Source: Agromyces mariniharenae
Lineage (GTDB): Bacteria > Actinomycetota > Actinomycetes > Actinomycetales > Microbacteriaceae
Direction: 5' to 3'
NCBI RefSeq assembly: GCF_008122505.1
Contig: NZ_VSSB01000001.1
Span: forward strand, 2,402,891 to 2,466,890
Length of the DNA stretch: 64,000 bases
A program made the position numbers and the translations under genes. Of this stretch, positions 29,689 through 38,532 are shown piece after piece (position 1 is the first letter of the stretch; each line of letters starts with the position of its first letter). The notes under the pieces were generated by a model. It saw nothing but the letters and a program-made list of their open reading frames with translations, was not told the origin of the DNA and did not search any database.

Positions 29689-29759
29689 CGGGTGCTCCAA
29701 CCGGTCGGGGGTCCGCGGGCGGGGGTGTGCCGCGGAGGACGTGCGGGATCGAAGGCCCT

Positions 29760-29783
29760 GCCGGCGGGGCCCCCACCGCCGGC
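29760..29783. terminator. GC-rich hairpin
   Basis: GCCGGCGG (29760-29767) and CCGCCGGC (29776-29783) form an 8-bp stem around an 8-nt loop. It lies between two minus-strand genes and may end the transcript of the 66-residue protein gene. Confidence 0.4.
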
Positions 29784-29810
29784 GTTCGTCCGCTCACACG
29801 GTACGGCTGG

Positions 29811-29826
29811 GCGCAACCGGTTGCGC
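29811..29826. promoter_or_regulatory. LacI-family-type operator palindrome
   Basis: GCGCAACCGGTTGCGC is a perfect 16-bp palindrome with the central CpG pair and AACCGGTT core typical of LacI/GalR-family operators. It lies 123 bp upstream of the DUF7882-type gene and 54 bp downstream of the 66-residue gene. No LacI regulator is present in this window. Confidence 0.5.
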
Positions 29827-29879
29827 GGTCGCCCGACGCAGCTCTTCCGCCAGCGGCTGCGGCCGTTCCGATCGCGACC

Positions 29880-30080
29880 TCAGCGGGTGCGCAGCTCGTT
29901 CAGCACCTCGACGAGCACGTTCGAGATGCCGTTCGCCTGGATGGCGAGCTTCGCGACCGCGTCGAACACCGCGCTGCCGGGCGCGACCTCGCCGCTGTCG
30001 GCGAGCGCGCCGATCGCCGCGGTGGTCTCGGACGCCAGCGCCTTCAGCATCTGCGCTCGCTCGATCGGGTTGATGGCCAT
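29880..30080 (-). CDS. Small helical hypothetical protein (66 aa)
   Basis: This 66-residue protein begins MAINPIERAQMLKALASETT. It is entirely helical, with alternating Ala/Leu, and has no membrane segment. I do not recognise it. It starts 14 bp after the upstream hydrolase gene (30095-31033) on the same strand, so the two are probably cotranscribed. Confidence 0.6.
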   Translation of the reverse strand: MAINPIERAQMLKALASETTAAIGALADSGEVAPGSAVFDAVAKLAIQANGISNVLVEVLNELRTR

Positions 30081-30094
30081 CAGGGCTCCTCGGG

Positions 30095-31033
30095 CTACGC
30101 GTCGGTGACGGGTGGGTGGTGCGGGCTGCGGTGGACCTCCTCGACGTGGGCGAGCCCCGGCGCGTCGGGGTCGTCGACGATCGGACGGTCGGCCATGAAG
30201 AGCCGGATGACGTGCGCGAGCTCGTCGGGATGGCTGAAGTTGATCGCGTGCGCGGCCCCCTCGATGACGACGAGCACGACGTGGTTGTCGGTGTTGGTCG
30301 CGACCTCGCGGACGATGGCGGGCGGCGGCATGAGCGGATCGCGATCGCCGACCACGGCGAGCGTCGGGATGTGCAGGGCGAGCAGGCGCTCGTACGACGG
30401 GTAGCGCGTGAGCGACCGGAACATGCGTACGGTGCTCGGGATGCCGAACTTGAGGTAGTCGGGCACGGCCACCCGCAGCATCCGCTTCGGCTCGCGGCCG
30501 CCGTCGCGCGCGAGCTGCGTGATGGCGCCCATGAGCGGCTGGTTGTAGACCCCGCCGGCCGGTGAGACGAGGATCGCTCGGTCGATGCGGTCGGGGAAGC
30601 TGTAGGCGAACTCCGTGATGACGGGGCAGCCCATCGAGTTGCCGACGAGCGTCGCCCGTTCGACGCCGCGGTCGTCGAGGAACCGGGCGGCGGTCTGCGC
30701 CAGCCCGGGCACGTCGAGCGCTCGCGGCGCTCGCCAGCTCCGCCCGAACCCGGGGAGGTCGGGCACGTACGTGCGGTATTCGTCCGCGAGCCGCTCGGCG
30801 GTCGGCAGCAGGTAGCGGCCCGAGAGCCCGAAGCCGTGCAGGTGCACCATGACCGGGGCGTCGGGCGGTGCGTCGGGCGACTCGCGGTAGAACACGTCGA
30901 CGCCGTCGATCCGGGTCCAGCGCTCGGCCAGGCTCGACTCGGGCCGGCGGGGTCCGCGCGGCTCGGATCGCGGTTCGCCGCGGACGTCAGGTGCGGACAA
31001 CGCCGGCCCGTCGCTCGATGACCACCAGTGCAC
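30095..31033 (-). CDS. Alpha/beta hydrolase
   Basis: The protein is about 312 residues from GTG 31033; the frame is open further upstream (to 31183), so the start is uncertain. Core motifs are VHLHGFGLSGRYLLPTAERL (about 75), PDLPGFGRS, nucleophile LVGNSMGCPVITEFA (about 137), Asp in VVGDRDPLMPP and His in EGAAHAINFSHPDEL. This layout is that of meta-cleavage-product or ester hydrolases. The Arg/Pro-rich first 50 residues are probably not part of the fold. It is divergent from another alpha/beta hydrolase gene at 31162. Confidence 0.78.
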   Translation of the reverse strand: MHWWSSSDGPALSAPDVRGEPRSEPRGPRRPESSLAERWTRIDGVDVFYRESPDAPPDAPVMVHLHGFGLSGRYLLPTAERLADEYRTYVPDLPGFGRSWRAPRALDVPGLAQTAARFLDDRGVERATLVGNSMGCPVITEFAYSFPDRIDRAILVSPAGGVYNQPLMGAITQLARDGGREPKRMLRVAVPDYLKFGIPSTVRMFRSLTRYPSYERLLALHIPTLAVVGDRDPLMPPPAIVREVATNTDNHVVLVVIEGAAHAINFSHPDELAHVIRLFMADRPIVDDPDAPGLAHVEEVHRSPHHPPVTDA

Positions 31034-31161
31034 AGACCATGCCGGCCCCCGATCCACGTCTGCGATGCCGCGCGGTGCTGCCTTCAGGGCGAGTCTAGAT
31101 CGAAGCCCCGGCCCGAACGTATGGTGGGCACGACCCGACCGAACATCCGGAAGGAGCCCGC

Positions 31162-31878
31162 ATGTCCATGCCAGCCGATCCATCCGCCGGGGCGAGCGTC
31201 CCGGCGAGGAACGTGGTCCTCGTGCACGGGGCGTACGCCGACGGGTCCTCGTGGGCCGACGTCATCGCGCTGCTGCAGCAGGCGGGCCTGTCGGTCACCT
31301 CGGTGCAGAACCCGCTCACCACGCTCGACGACGACGTGGCCGCCACGCGACGGGCGCTCGACCGCCAGGACGGCCCGACCGTGCTCGCCGGGCATTCGTG
31401 GGGCGGCACGGTCATCTCGGAGGCGGGCCTGCACCCGAACGTCTCGGCGCTCGTGTTCGTGGCCGCCCGGGGCCCCGACGTCGGAGAGGACTACGCCGCG
31501 CTCGCCGCGCGCTTCCCGACGCCGCCCGCAATGGCGGGGCTCGTCAAGGACGCCGGCTTCATCCAGTTCGGCGACGAGGCGTTCCTGGAGAACTTCGCGA
31601 ACGGCGTCGACGCGGCCAGGGCGCGCGTGCTCTTCGCCGTCCAGGGACCGATCACGGACACGCTCTTCGCGAGCCGCACGACCGTGGCGGCCTGGCGCGA
31701 GAAGCCCAGCTGGTACGCGATCTCGGCGCAGGACCGCACGACGTCACCCGAGCTCGAGCGGTTCGTCGCCGAGCGGATGGGCGCGACGCGCATCGAGCTC
31801 GAGAGCGGCCACCTCTCGATGGTCACGCACCCCCGCGAGATCGCCGACCTGATCCTCACGGCGAGCGGGCGCGGCTGA
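31162..31878 (+). CDS. Alpha/beta hydrolase
   Basis: This 238-residue cytoplasmic hydrolase shows VLVHGAYADGSSW (about 20), nucleophile LAGHSWGGTVISEAG (about 76) and His in ESGHLSMVTHP (about 218). This matches the group of about 240-residue hydrolases often annotated as alpha/beta fold hydrolase or haloperoxidase-like. The ATG has GGAAGGAG upstream. The substrate is unknown. Confidence 0.85.
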   Translation: MSMPADPSAGASVPARNVVLVHGAYADGSSWADVIALLQQAGLSVTSVQNPLTTLDDDVAATRRALDRQDGPTVLAGHSWGGTVISEAGLHPNVSALVFVAARGPDVGEDYAALAARFPTPPAMAGLVKDAGFIQFGDEAFLENFANGVDAARARVLFAVQGPITDTLFASRTTVAAWREKPSWYAISAQDRTTSPELERFVAERMGATRIELESGHLSMVTHPREIADLILTASGRG

Positions 31879-31894
31879 AACGATCGAGCGTGCG

Positions 31895-31931
31895 CGAACG
31901 GTCGGAATGTTCGCGTCATTCCGACCGTTCG
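31895..31931. terminator. Bidirectional hairpin terminator
   Basis: CGAACGGTCGGAATG (31895-31909) and CATTCCGACCGTTCG (31917-31931) form a perfect 15-bp stem with a 7-nt loop between two convergent hydrolase genes. Confidence 0.75.
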
Positions 31932-31957
31932 AGCACTCTCGGCGCCGCGACCGGCGC

Positions 31958-32950
31958 TCAGCCCGATGTGCTGCCCATGATCATCGCCGCGCGGATCTGC
32001 TCGAGCACGAGCTCGGGGTGCTCGTTGCCGATGAAGTGGCCGCTGTCGGTCTGCGTGACGTGCGTCGCGCCGAGGGAGGCCGCCAGTCGCGTCTGCGCCT
32101 CGATCCACGCCGGCCAGTAGGTGGTGGCGTCACCGATGCCGAGGTAGTCGAACGGCCGGTCGGCGGTGAGCACGGCCGCGGGCATCGAGGGGAGCGGCGG
32201 AGTGGTGGCGAGCGCGGCGAAGCTGGCCGGGTAGTCGGGCGTCTCGGCGCCGGGCTTGGACGCGCCGGCGGCCGCCGCGTCCGCCATCCATCGGTCCCAG
32301 ACCTCGGGCGGCAGCGTCTCCTGGAGATACTGGGAGCCGGGGTCGACGAGCACGAGGCCCGCCACATCGTCGGGGTGCTCCCGCGCGAAGGTCTGCGCGA
32401 TCATGCCACCCCACGAGTGCCCGACGACGACATAGGGCCCTGGCACCTCGGCGGCGGTCAGCAGCGCCTGCAGCGTCGCTGCGGCATCCTGCGACGTCGT
32501 CGGCTGCGGCACCTCGGTCGATCGGCTCGGCTCGCCCTCCATCTGCTCGGTGCCGGGCCGGTCGTAGGCGCACACGCGCGTCGATTCGGCGGCCTGCGGG
32601 TAGACGGCGTCACCGGAGGGCACCGCGGGGTCGGTCGCACTGGTCGGGTCGCCGACGTACTCCCAATCGTCGGCGGCCACGCCGGCGCCCGAGATCAGGA
32701 CGACCGTCGGCGATCCGCTGCCGCTGCACTGCAGGAACACCTCGCGACCGTCGCCGAGGTCGACGAGGCCCGACCGGTCGCCGTCGCCGGGCACGAAGGC
32801 ATCGGATGCCGCGGTCGACGCGTCCGACGCGACGGGGCTGCCCGTCCCGGTCTGGGCGACCGGGCCCAGGCTGCAGCCCGCGAACAGCGCAAGCACGCCG
32901 ACGGCGCATCCCGCGGCGAGCGTGTGTCGGTGCTCCCGATGGGCCGGCAT
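31958..32950 (-). CDS. Lipoprotein alpha/beta hydrolase
   Basis: This 330-residue protein has a lipoprotein signal with lipobox LFAGC (Cys about 26), so it is anchored outside the membrane. A Ser/Ala/Thr linker leads to the hydrolase core: ISGAGVAADDWEYV, CAYDRPGTEQM, nucleophile VVGHSWGGMIAQTFA (about 165) and His in TDSGHFIGNEHPELV (about 307). The pattern is that of secreted alpha/beta hydrolases of actinobacteria. I chose ATG 32950 because the signal sequence begins directly after it. It follows the sugar-acid dehydratase on the same strand by 167 bp. Confidence 0.83.
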   Translation of the reverse strand: MPAHREHRHTLAAGCAVGVLALFAGCSLGPVAQTGTGSPVASDASTAASDAFVPGDGDRSGLVDLGDGREVFLQCSGSGSPTVVLISGAGVAADDWEYVGDPTSATDPAVPSGDAVYPQAAESTRVCAYDRPGTEQMEGEPSRSTEVPQPTTSQDAAATLQALLTAAEVPGPYVVVGHSWGGMIAQTFAREHPDDVAGLVLVDPGSQYLQETLPPEVWDRWMADAAAAGASKPGAETPDYPASFAALATTPPLPSMPAAVLTADRPFDYLGIGDATTYWPAWIEAQTRLAASLGATHVTQTDSGHFIGNEHPELVLEQIRAAMIMGSTSG

Positions 32951-33117
32951 GCGAGACCTCGATTCGTCGGATGCGTCCCAGGCGCGGCACCCGGTCGACG
33001 AGGTGTCGGCGCGGCCCCCGACACGGCGCAATCTAGTCCCGGCCCGCAGGTGCGGCAAGGTCGGCGAACGCGCGGTCGCGGCATCCGTCGAACGCCTGCA
33101 GAGGTGGATGTTGCGCC

Positions 33118-34836
33118 TCAGTGCGAATCGCGGCTGACCGTCGAGCCCGAGCCGCCGACGAGGAAGTCGAGGTCGGCGCCGCGGTCGGCCTGCAGCACGT
33201 GGTCGACGTAGAGGCGCTCCCAGCCGCGGCGCGGGTTCGCGTAGCCGTCGATCGTCGCCTGGTCGGGCCGGCGGTCCGCGAGCTCGTCGGCCGGCACCTC
33301 GACGTCGAGCCGGCCGCCACGCACGTCGAGCGCGATCCAGTCACCGGTCCGCACGAGTGCGAGCGGCCCGCCGGCGGCGGCCTCGGGGGTGACGTGCAGC
33401 ACGACGGTGCCGTACGCGGTGCCCGACATGCGGCCGTCGCAGATGCGGACCATGTCGCGCACGCCCTGTTCGAGGAGCTTCTTCGGCAGGGGCATGTTCG
33501 CGACCTCGGGCATCCCGGGGTAGCCGCGCGGACCGCAGCCGCGCAGGATCATCACGGAGTCGGCGTCGATGTCGAGGTCGGGGTCGTCGATGCGGGCGTG
33601 GAAGTCCTCGACCGAGTCGAACACCACGGCTCGGCCGCGATGCTTCAGCAGGTGCGGGGATGCCGCGGCGGGCTTGACGATCGCCCCGCCAGGCGCGAGT
33701 GAGCCGCGCAGCACCGCGATCCCGGCGGCGGGGAGCAGCGGAGCCTCGCGCGGCGTGATGACCTCGGGATCCCAGATCCGGGCGTCGTCGAGGTAGTCGA
33801 CGAACGGCCGGCCCGTGATCGTGAGCGCGTCGGGATCGAGCAGGTCGCGCACCTCGCGCATGACGGCCAGGAACCCGCCCGCCCGGTACAGGTCGTCCAT
33901 CAGGTACTTCCCCGCGGGCTGCAGGTTCACCAGCAGCGGGACGTGCTCGCCGATGCGGTCGAAGTCGTCGATCGTCAGCTCGATCCCGAGCCGCCCGGCG
34001 ATCGCCAGCAGGTGCACGACCGCGTTGGTCGAGCCGCCGATCGCGGCGAGGGCGACGATCGCGTTGTGGAAGCTCCCGGCGGTGAGGAACCTCGACGGCC
34101 GCCGGTCGTCCGCGACGAGCTCCACCGCGAGGCGCCCGGTCTCGTGCGCCGCCTCGAGCAGCCGCGCGTCGGGCGCGGGCGTGCCGGCCAGTCCTGGCAG
34201 CACCGTGCCCAGCGCCTCCGCGACGAGCGCCATCGTCGAGGCCGTGCCCATCGTGTTGCAGTGCCCCTTCGAGCGGATCATCGACGACTCCGACTTCAGG
34301 AACATCGCCTCGCTCAGGGTTCCGGCGCGCACCTCCTCGCTGAGCCGCCACACATCGGTGCCGCATCCGAGCGCCTCGTTGCGGAAGTGCCCGGTCAGCA
34401 TCGGCCCACCGGGCACGACGACGGCGGGCAGGTCCACGGATGCCGCGGCCATCAGCAGCGACGGGATCGTCTTGTCGCACCCGCCGAGCAGCACCACCCC
34501 GTCGATCGGGTTCGCGCGCAGCATCTCCTCCGTCGCCATGGCGGCCATGTTGCGCCAGAGCATCGCCGTCGGACGCACCTGCGTCTCGCCCAGCGACACC
34601 ACCGGCAGCTCCAGCGGGATGCCGCCCGCCTCGTAGATCCCGTGCTTCACCGACTGGGCGACCTCGGTCAGGTGCGCATTGCACGGGGTCAGGTCGGACG
34701 CGGTGTTCGCGATCGCGATCTGCGGCCGACCCGTGAACGCCGAGTCGGGCACGCCACGACGCATCCACGCCCGGTGGATGTACGCGTTGCGGTCGTCGCC
34801 CGAGTACCAGGCGGAACTCCGCAGGACCTGGCTCAT
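33118..34836 (-). CDS. IlvD/Edd-family sugar-acid dehydratase
   Basis: This 572-residue [Fe-S] dehydratase starts at [10 protein letters not shown]. Cluster cysteines are in [11 protein letters not shown] (about 57), [10 protein letters not shown] (about 125) and [13 protein letters not shown] (about 197). The last motif, with [10 protein letters not shown], is typical of pentonate/hexonate dehydratases such as L-arabonate or D-xylonate dehydratase rather than of branched-chain DHAD. It turns an aldonate into a 2-keto-3-deoxy acid. It is divergent from the lactonase-dehydrogenase pair, which supply the aldonate. Which sugar acid is used cannot be read from the sequence. Confidence 0.88.
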   Translation of the reverse strand: MSQVLRSSAWYSGDDRNAYIHRAWMRRGVPDSAFTGRPQIAIANTASDLTPCNAHLTEVAQSVKHGIYEAGGIPLELPVVSLGETQVRPTAMLWRNMAAMATEEMLRANPIDGVVLLGGCDKTIPSLLMAAASVDLPAVVVPGGPMLTGHFRNEALGCGTDVWRLSEEVRAGTLSEAMFLKSESSMIRSKGHCNTMGTASTMALVAEALGTVLPGLAGTPAPDARLLEAAHETGRLAVELVADDRRPSRFLTAGSFHNAIVALAAIGGSTNAVVHLLAIAGRLGIELTIDDFDRIGEHVPLLVNLQPAGKYLMDDLYRAGGFLAVMREVRDLLDPDALTITGRPFVDYLDDARIWDPEVITPREAPLLPAAGIAVLRGSLAPGGAIVKPAAASPHLLKHRGRAVVFDSVEDFHARIDDPDLDIDADSVMILRGCGPRGYPGMPEVANMPLPKKLLEQGVRDMVRICDGRMSGTAYGTVVLHVTPEAAAGGPLALVRTGDWIALDVRGGRLDVEVPADELADRRPDQATIDGYANPRRGWERLYVDHVLQADRGADLDFLVGGSGSTVSRDSH

Positions 34837-34937
34837 GATGTCCACCCTTCGGAATACGGGTCCGTCATGTGAGACTGCGGTGAGCATATGGCCCGAGAGG
34901 GGAGGCGCGCGAGCATGTCGGCACCGGAGTCCCCCGC

Positions 34938-35858
34938 ATGAGCGCCGACCGGCTGACGCTCGCCACCGCAGAGCCGGGCGTGCTCTCCGAAGGACCGTTC
35001 TGGGACCCGGTGAGCCGCAGTATCCACTGGGTCGACATCCGACGCGGCGAGGTGTTCACGGGAACGCTCTTCGACGACGGGACGATCGAGGTGGTCGACC
35101 GGGTCTCGCTGCCGGGAACGGTCGGTGCCATGGCTCCGTCGGCGAGCGGGGAGTGGATCGTCGCGAACGGCGACCATCTCGTCGTGGTGCGAGACGGCGG
35201 GATCATCCGCACCATCCCCGTGCTCGGCAGCGACGGTGCGCGCCGGTTCAACGACGGCAAGCCGGATGCCGCGGGCCGTTACCTCGTGGGCACGCTGTCG
35301 CTCGCCGGGCCGTCCGACCGCGAGGAGCTGCTGGTGGTCGAGCGCGACGGCTCGCGCCGCGTGCTCGACGGCGATCTCACCCTCGCGAACGGCCTCGGAT
35401 GGTCGGCCGACGGCACGCGGCTGCACACGATCGACACGCTCCGGCGGCGTGTGTACACGCGCGACTACGACATGGAGAGCGGAGCGACCGGGCGCCGGGA
35501 GCTGCTCGTCGAGCTCGACCAGGGCTTCCCCGACGGCATGTGCGTCGACGCCGAGGACCATCTCTGGGTCGCCGTCTGGGGGCTCGGCGAGGTGCGCCGC
35601 TACACCCCGGGCGGCGAGCTCGTCCGCGCGATCGAGGTGCCCGCCCCGCACACGACGAGCGTCGCGTTCGCGGGGCCGCGGCTCGACACGCTCGTCATCA
35701 CCACCGCTGCCGACGAGCTGTCTCCCGAGCAGCTCGAGCAGTACCCGCACTCCGGATGCCTCTTCACGATCGTTCCGGGCGTCACCGGGCTGCCCCAACC
35801 GCTGTGGTCGGGCTTCCTCGACGAGATGGGCGAGGCGACGGACGAGGAACTGGGATGA
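34938..35858 (+). CDS. SMP-30/gluconolactonase-family lactonase
   Basis: This 306-residue six-bladed beta-propeller lactonase is expected to open a sugar lactone to the aldonate. Metal ligands of the family are visible: Glu in VLSEGPFWDPV (about 17), Asn in TLANGLGWSADGTRL (about 153) and Asp in FPDGMCVDAEDHLWVAVWG (about 203). No signal peptide. It overlaps the dehydrogenase gene by 4 bp, and the order dehydrogenase-lactonase-dehydratase gives a coherent pathway. Confidence 0.88.
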   Translation: MSADRLTLATAEPGVLSEGPFWDPVSRSIHWVDIRRGEVFTGTLFDDGTIEVVDRVSLPGTVGAMAPSASGEWIVANGDHLVVVRDGGIIRTIPVLGSDGARRFNDGKPDAAGRYLVGTLSLAGPSDREELLVVERDGSRRVLDGDLTLANGLGWSADGTRLHTIDTLRRRVYTRDYDMESGATGRRELLVELDQGFPDGMCVDAEDHLWVAVWGLGEVRRYTPGGELVRAIEVPAPHTTSVAFAGPRLDTLVITTAADELSPEQLEQYPHSGCLFTIVPGVTGLPQPLWSGFLDEMGEATDEELG

Positions 35859-36862
35859 GGGCGCTCGTCATCACCGGCCCGGGTCGTGCCGAGGTGCAGG
35901 ACGTGCCGGCGCCCGCGGCGGTGCCCGGCGAGGTCGTCGTCGACGTGGGTCGCGCCGGCATCTGCGGGACCGACCTCGAGTTCTTCAGCGGCGAGATGCA
36001 GTACCTCCACGACGGGCAGGCGACCTACCCGATGCGAATCGGCCACGAGTGGATGGGTGTCGTGTCCGCGATCGGCGACGGCGTCGATCCGTCGTGGCTC
36101 GGTCGTCGCGTCACCGGCGACACCATGCTCGGCTGCGGGGTGTGCCGCCGCTGCCGCACGGGTTACCAGCACGTCTGCGCCGACCGATCCGAGCTCGGCA
36201 TCCGTCGTGGCAGGCCGGGTGCGCTCGCCGAGCAGGTCGCCGTGCCCGCCCGTGCGCTGCACGCGCTCCCCGACACCGTGGACGACGCCGCCGGCGCGCT
36301 CGTCGAGCCCGGCGGCAACGCCTTCCGCGCCGTGCAGGCCGCCGACCTCGAGCCCGGGGATCGCGTGCTCATCGCGGGACCCGGCACGATCGGGCTGCTC
36401 TGCGCGATGTTCGCGCGGGCCGGCGGCGCCGAGGTGCATCTGCTCGGGCGCAGCGAACGCTCCCTTGACTTCGCGGGCTCCCTCGGCTTCGAGCACGTAT
36501 GGTCGGAGGACGCGCTCCCGGAGCTGCCGTGGGACGCGGTCATCGACGCCTCGAACGCACCGGAGTCGCCAGCACGGGCGGTCGAGCTCGTCGAACCCGG
36601 CAAGCGCGTCGTCTACATCGGCCTCGCGGGCTCGCCGAGCCTGCTCGACACCCGGATGCTCGCGCTCGGCGACGTCACCGCCGTCGGCATCCTGAGCGCG
36701 TCACCCGGCCTCGAGGGCACCATCCGCGCGTACGCGCATCAGCAGGTCGATCCGCGCCCGCTCGTCGCCGCGACCGTGGCGCTCGACGACCTGCCGGCGG
36801 TGCTCGCCGGGGAGCGTCCCGAAGGCTCAGGCCCGGGGCCGAAGTTCCACGTCGCGATCTGA
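35855..36862 (+). CDS. Zinc-dependent sugar/alcohol dehydrogenase
   Basis: This 335-residue medium-chain dehydrogenase has catalytic zinc residues in GICGTDLEFFSG and GHEWMGVV. The structural zinc site is CGVCRRCRTGYQHVC (about 93-107) and the Rossmann motif AGPGTIGLLCAMFA (about 171). Translation is coupled to the lactonase by ATGA overlap. It is inferred to oxidise an aldose to its lactone; related enzymes include L-fucose, galactose and glucose dehydrogenases, so the substrate is open. Confidence 0.87.
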   Translation: MRALVITGPGRAEVQDVPAPAAVPGEVVVDVGRAGICGTDLEFFSGEMQYLHDGQATYPMRIGHEWMGVVSAIGDGVDPSWLGRRVTGDTMLGCGVCRRCRTGYQHVCADRSELGIRRGRPGALAEQVAVPARALHALPDTVDDAAGALVEPGGNAFRAVQAADLEPGDRVLIAGPGTIGLLCAMFARAGGAEVHLLGRSERSLDFAGSLGFEHVWSEDALPELPWDAVIDASNAPESPARAVELVEPGKRVVYIGLAGSPSLLDTRMLALGDVTAVGILSASPGLEGTIRAYAHQQVDPRPLVAATVALDDLPAVLAGERPEGSGPGPKFHVAI

Positions 36863-36953
36863 CCGCCGTCGCGTCGACCCGGCTCGCCTAGCGTTCGGCT
36901 CGCGAGTTTTCAAGACCATTGCCACCCGAGCGACACGGCGCTGTGATCGAGGA

Positions 36954-37289
36954 GTGAAGATCATCGTGTACGCGGGGGACGAATTGCTGACCGGAGACGA
37001 GATCGCCGAGGCGCTGCTCGAGTACGGCCAGGCGCTCGCCCAGAACGGCACCGCCTCGAAGGTGGAGATCCCGACGCTCGAAGCGGACGGCTCCCGTTCC
37101 ACGACGACCGTGCTGGTCGGCCCGGCCAGCCAGATCATCGCGAAGCGCGCCGACACCGACGCCGAAGAGCTGCAGGATCCGAGCGTGGTGGCCGAGCTCA
37201 AGGCTCGCACTCGTGCGCTGCGGCCGAACCCGTCGGCACCGCCGATGCTCTCGAACGGTGACGTTCCGGACTGGGTCGAGGACCTCTGA
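36954..37289 (+). CDS. Small hypothetical protein (111 aa)
   Basis: This 111-residue protein begins MKIIVYAGDELLTGDEIAEALLEYGQAL. It is soluble, with an alpha/beta N-terminal half and a Pro-rich C-terminal end (NPSAPPMLSNGDVPDWVEDL). The GTG start at 36954 lies directly at a GAGGAG sequence, too close for normal ribosome binding; it may be leaderless (TGTGAT six bases upstream), or the next GTG at 36966 may be used. I cannot name the family. It converges with the desaturase gene. Confidence 0.62.
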   Translation: MKIIVYAGDELLTGDEIAEALLEYGQALAQNGTASKVEIPTLEADGSRSTTTVLVGPASQIIAKRADTDAEELQDPSVVAELKARTRALRPNPSAPPMLSNGDVPDWVEDL

Positions 37290-37322
37290 TCGCGGACGCG
37301 CGCTACGTCACCGGTCGATCGG

Positions 37323-38417
37323 TCAGGCCCGGCGGAACCGGTTGACCATGGGGCAGTCGAACGGGTCGCGGGCGGCGAGTCCGACGCGGTTGAGGTAGCG
37401 GATGACGATGCCGTAGGACCGCAGCAGCGTGGTCTCGGTGTAGGGCACGTCGAGGGTGTGGCAGTACTCGCGCACGATCTCGCGCGCCTTGGCGAGGTGC
37501 GGGCGGGGCATGTTCGGGAAGAGGTGGTGCTCGACCTGGTAGTTGAGGCCGCCGAGCAGGGCGCTCGCCCACCATCCGCCCGAGACATTGCGCGAGGTGA
37601 GCACCTGCTTCGACAGGAAGTCGAGCTTCGTGTCGGCGGGGATGAGCGGCATGCCCTTGTGGTTGGGCGCGAACGAGGCGCCCATGTAGATGCCGAACAC
37701 GGCCAGCTGCACTCCGAGGAACGCGAACGCCATGCCGAGCGGCAGCACCCAGAAGATCGCGCCGAGGTAGATCGTGAACCGGGCTGCGATGAGGGCGAGC
37801 TCGATCCAGCGTCCCTTCACCGGTCGGCGGGCGAACAGCGTGCTGATCGAGCGGACGTGCAGGTTCAGGCCCTCGAGCGTGAGCAGCGGGAAGAACAGCC
37901 ACCCCTGCCGGCGCGTGATGAGGGCGAGCAGCCCGCGCTGCCTCGCGGCATCCGTCTCGACGAACGAGATCGTGTCGAACTCGATGTCGGGATCCTTGCC
38001 GAGCCGGTTCGGGTTCGCGTGGTGGCGGGTGTGCTTCGTCATCCACCACGCGTAGCTGATGCCGACGACCCCGGCGGCGAGGATGCGTCCCACGCGATCG
38101 TTGGCCGGTCCGGACTCGAGCACCTGCCGGTGCGAGGCCTCATGCGCGAGGAACGCGAACTGCGTGAAGATGATCCCGAGCGCTGCCGCCATGAGCAGCT
38201 GGAACCACGACTCGCCCAGCAGGATGAACCCGGTGACCGTGCCGCCGAGGGCGAGCGCCAGGGCCCCGACCAGCGCGGCGTAGAACCATCGCGTCCGGTT
38301 CAGGAGTCCCGACTCGCGGACGACGCGGGAGAGGGCGGTGTAGCTGCGGGTGAGGTCCGCGGATCCGGTTCGGGGCTTCGTCGCCCGGACCGCACCGAGG
38401 GAGTCGGTGGAGGAGAT
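37323..38417 (-). CDS. Membrane fatty-acid desaturase (unclear start codon)
   Basis: This is a di-iron acyl desaturase with the three His boxes HEASH, HTRHH and QVEHH (front-end desaturase type), plus about four membrane segments. The first ATG in frame (38192) lies inside the second membrane segment and would delete about 75 residues that read as authentic family sequence (SLGAVRATKPRTGSADLTRS, YTALSRVVRESGLLN). I see no ATG, GTG or TTG upstream in this frame. The best candidate is an ATC codon at 38417 (ATC-TCC-TCC-ACC), where relatives would be expected to have ATG. Either a rare start codon is used or the start was mutated. The C-terminal end PMVNRFRRA is normal. Confidence 0.78.
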   Translation of the reverse strand: MSSTDSLGAVRATKPRTGSADLTRSYTALSRVVRESGLLNRTRWFYAALVGALALALGGTVTGFILLGESWFQLLMAAALGIIFTQFAFLAHEASHRQVLESGPANDRVGRILAAGVVGISYAWWMTKHTRHHANPNRLGKDPDIEFDTISFVETDAARQRGLLALITRRQGWLFFPLLTLEGLNLHVRSISTLFARRPVKGRWIELALIAARFTIYLGAIFWVLPLGMAFAFLGVQLAVFGIYMGASFAPNHKGMPLIPADTKLDFLSKQVLTSRNVSGGWWASALLGGLNYQVEHHLFPNMPRPHLAKAREIVREYCHTLDVPYTETTLLRSYGIVIRYLNRVGLAARDPFDCPMVNRFRRA

Positions 38418-38426
38418 GTGTGCACG

Positions 38427-38462
38427 TCCCAGCTGGGGTCTTGTCGACTTCCCAGCCGGGGT
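38427..38462. promoter_or_regulatory. Repeated near-palindrome upstream of the desaturase
   Basis: TCCCAGCTGGGGT (38427-38439) and TCCCAGCCGGGGT (38450-38462) are 12/13 identical and 23 bp apart. The first has a perfect CCCAGCTGGG palindrome. They lie just upstream of the desaturase frame and may be operators; two helical turns between them would put two dimers on one face. Confidence 0.4.
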
Positions 38463-38532
38463 TCGCGGGCGATCACCCGCTGCAGATGCTCGAACGCTAC
38501 GGGCTGCACATGGGAGGGGTCTGTGAGCCGCA

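Noticed and set aside
33118..34836. Branched-chain amino-acid dihydroxy-acid dehydratase (IlvD)
   Set aside because: The [10 protein letters not shown] motif and the lactonase and dehydrogenase neighbours favour a sugar-acid dehydratase.
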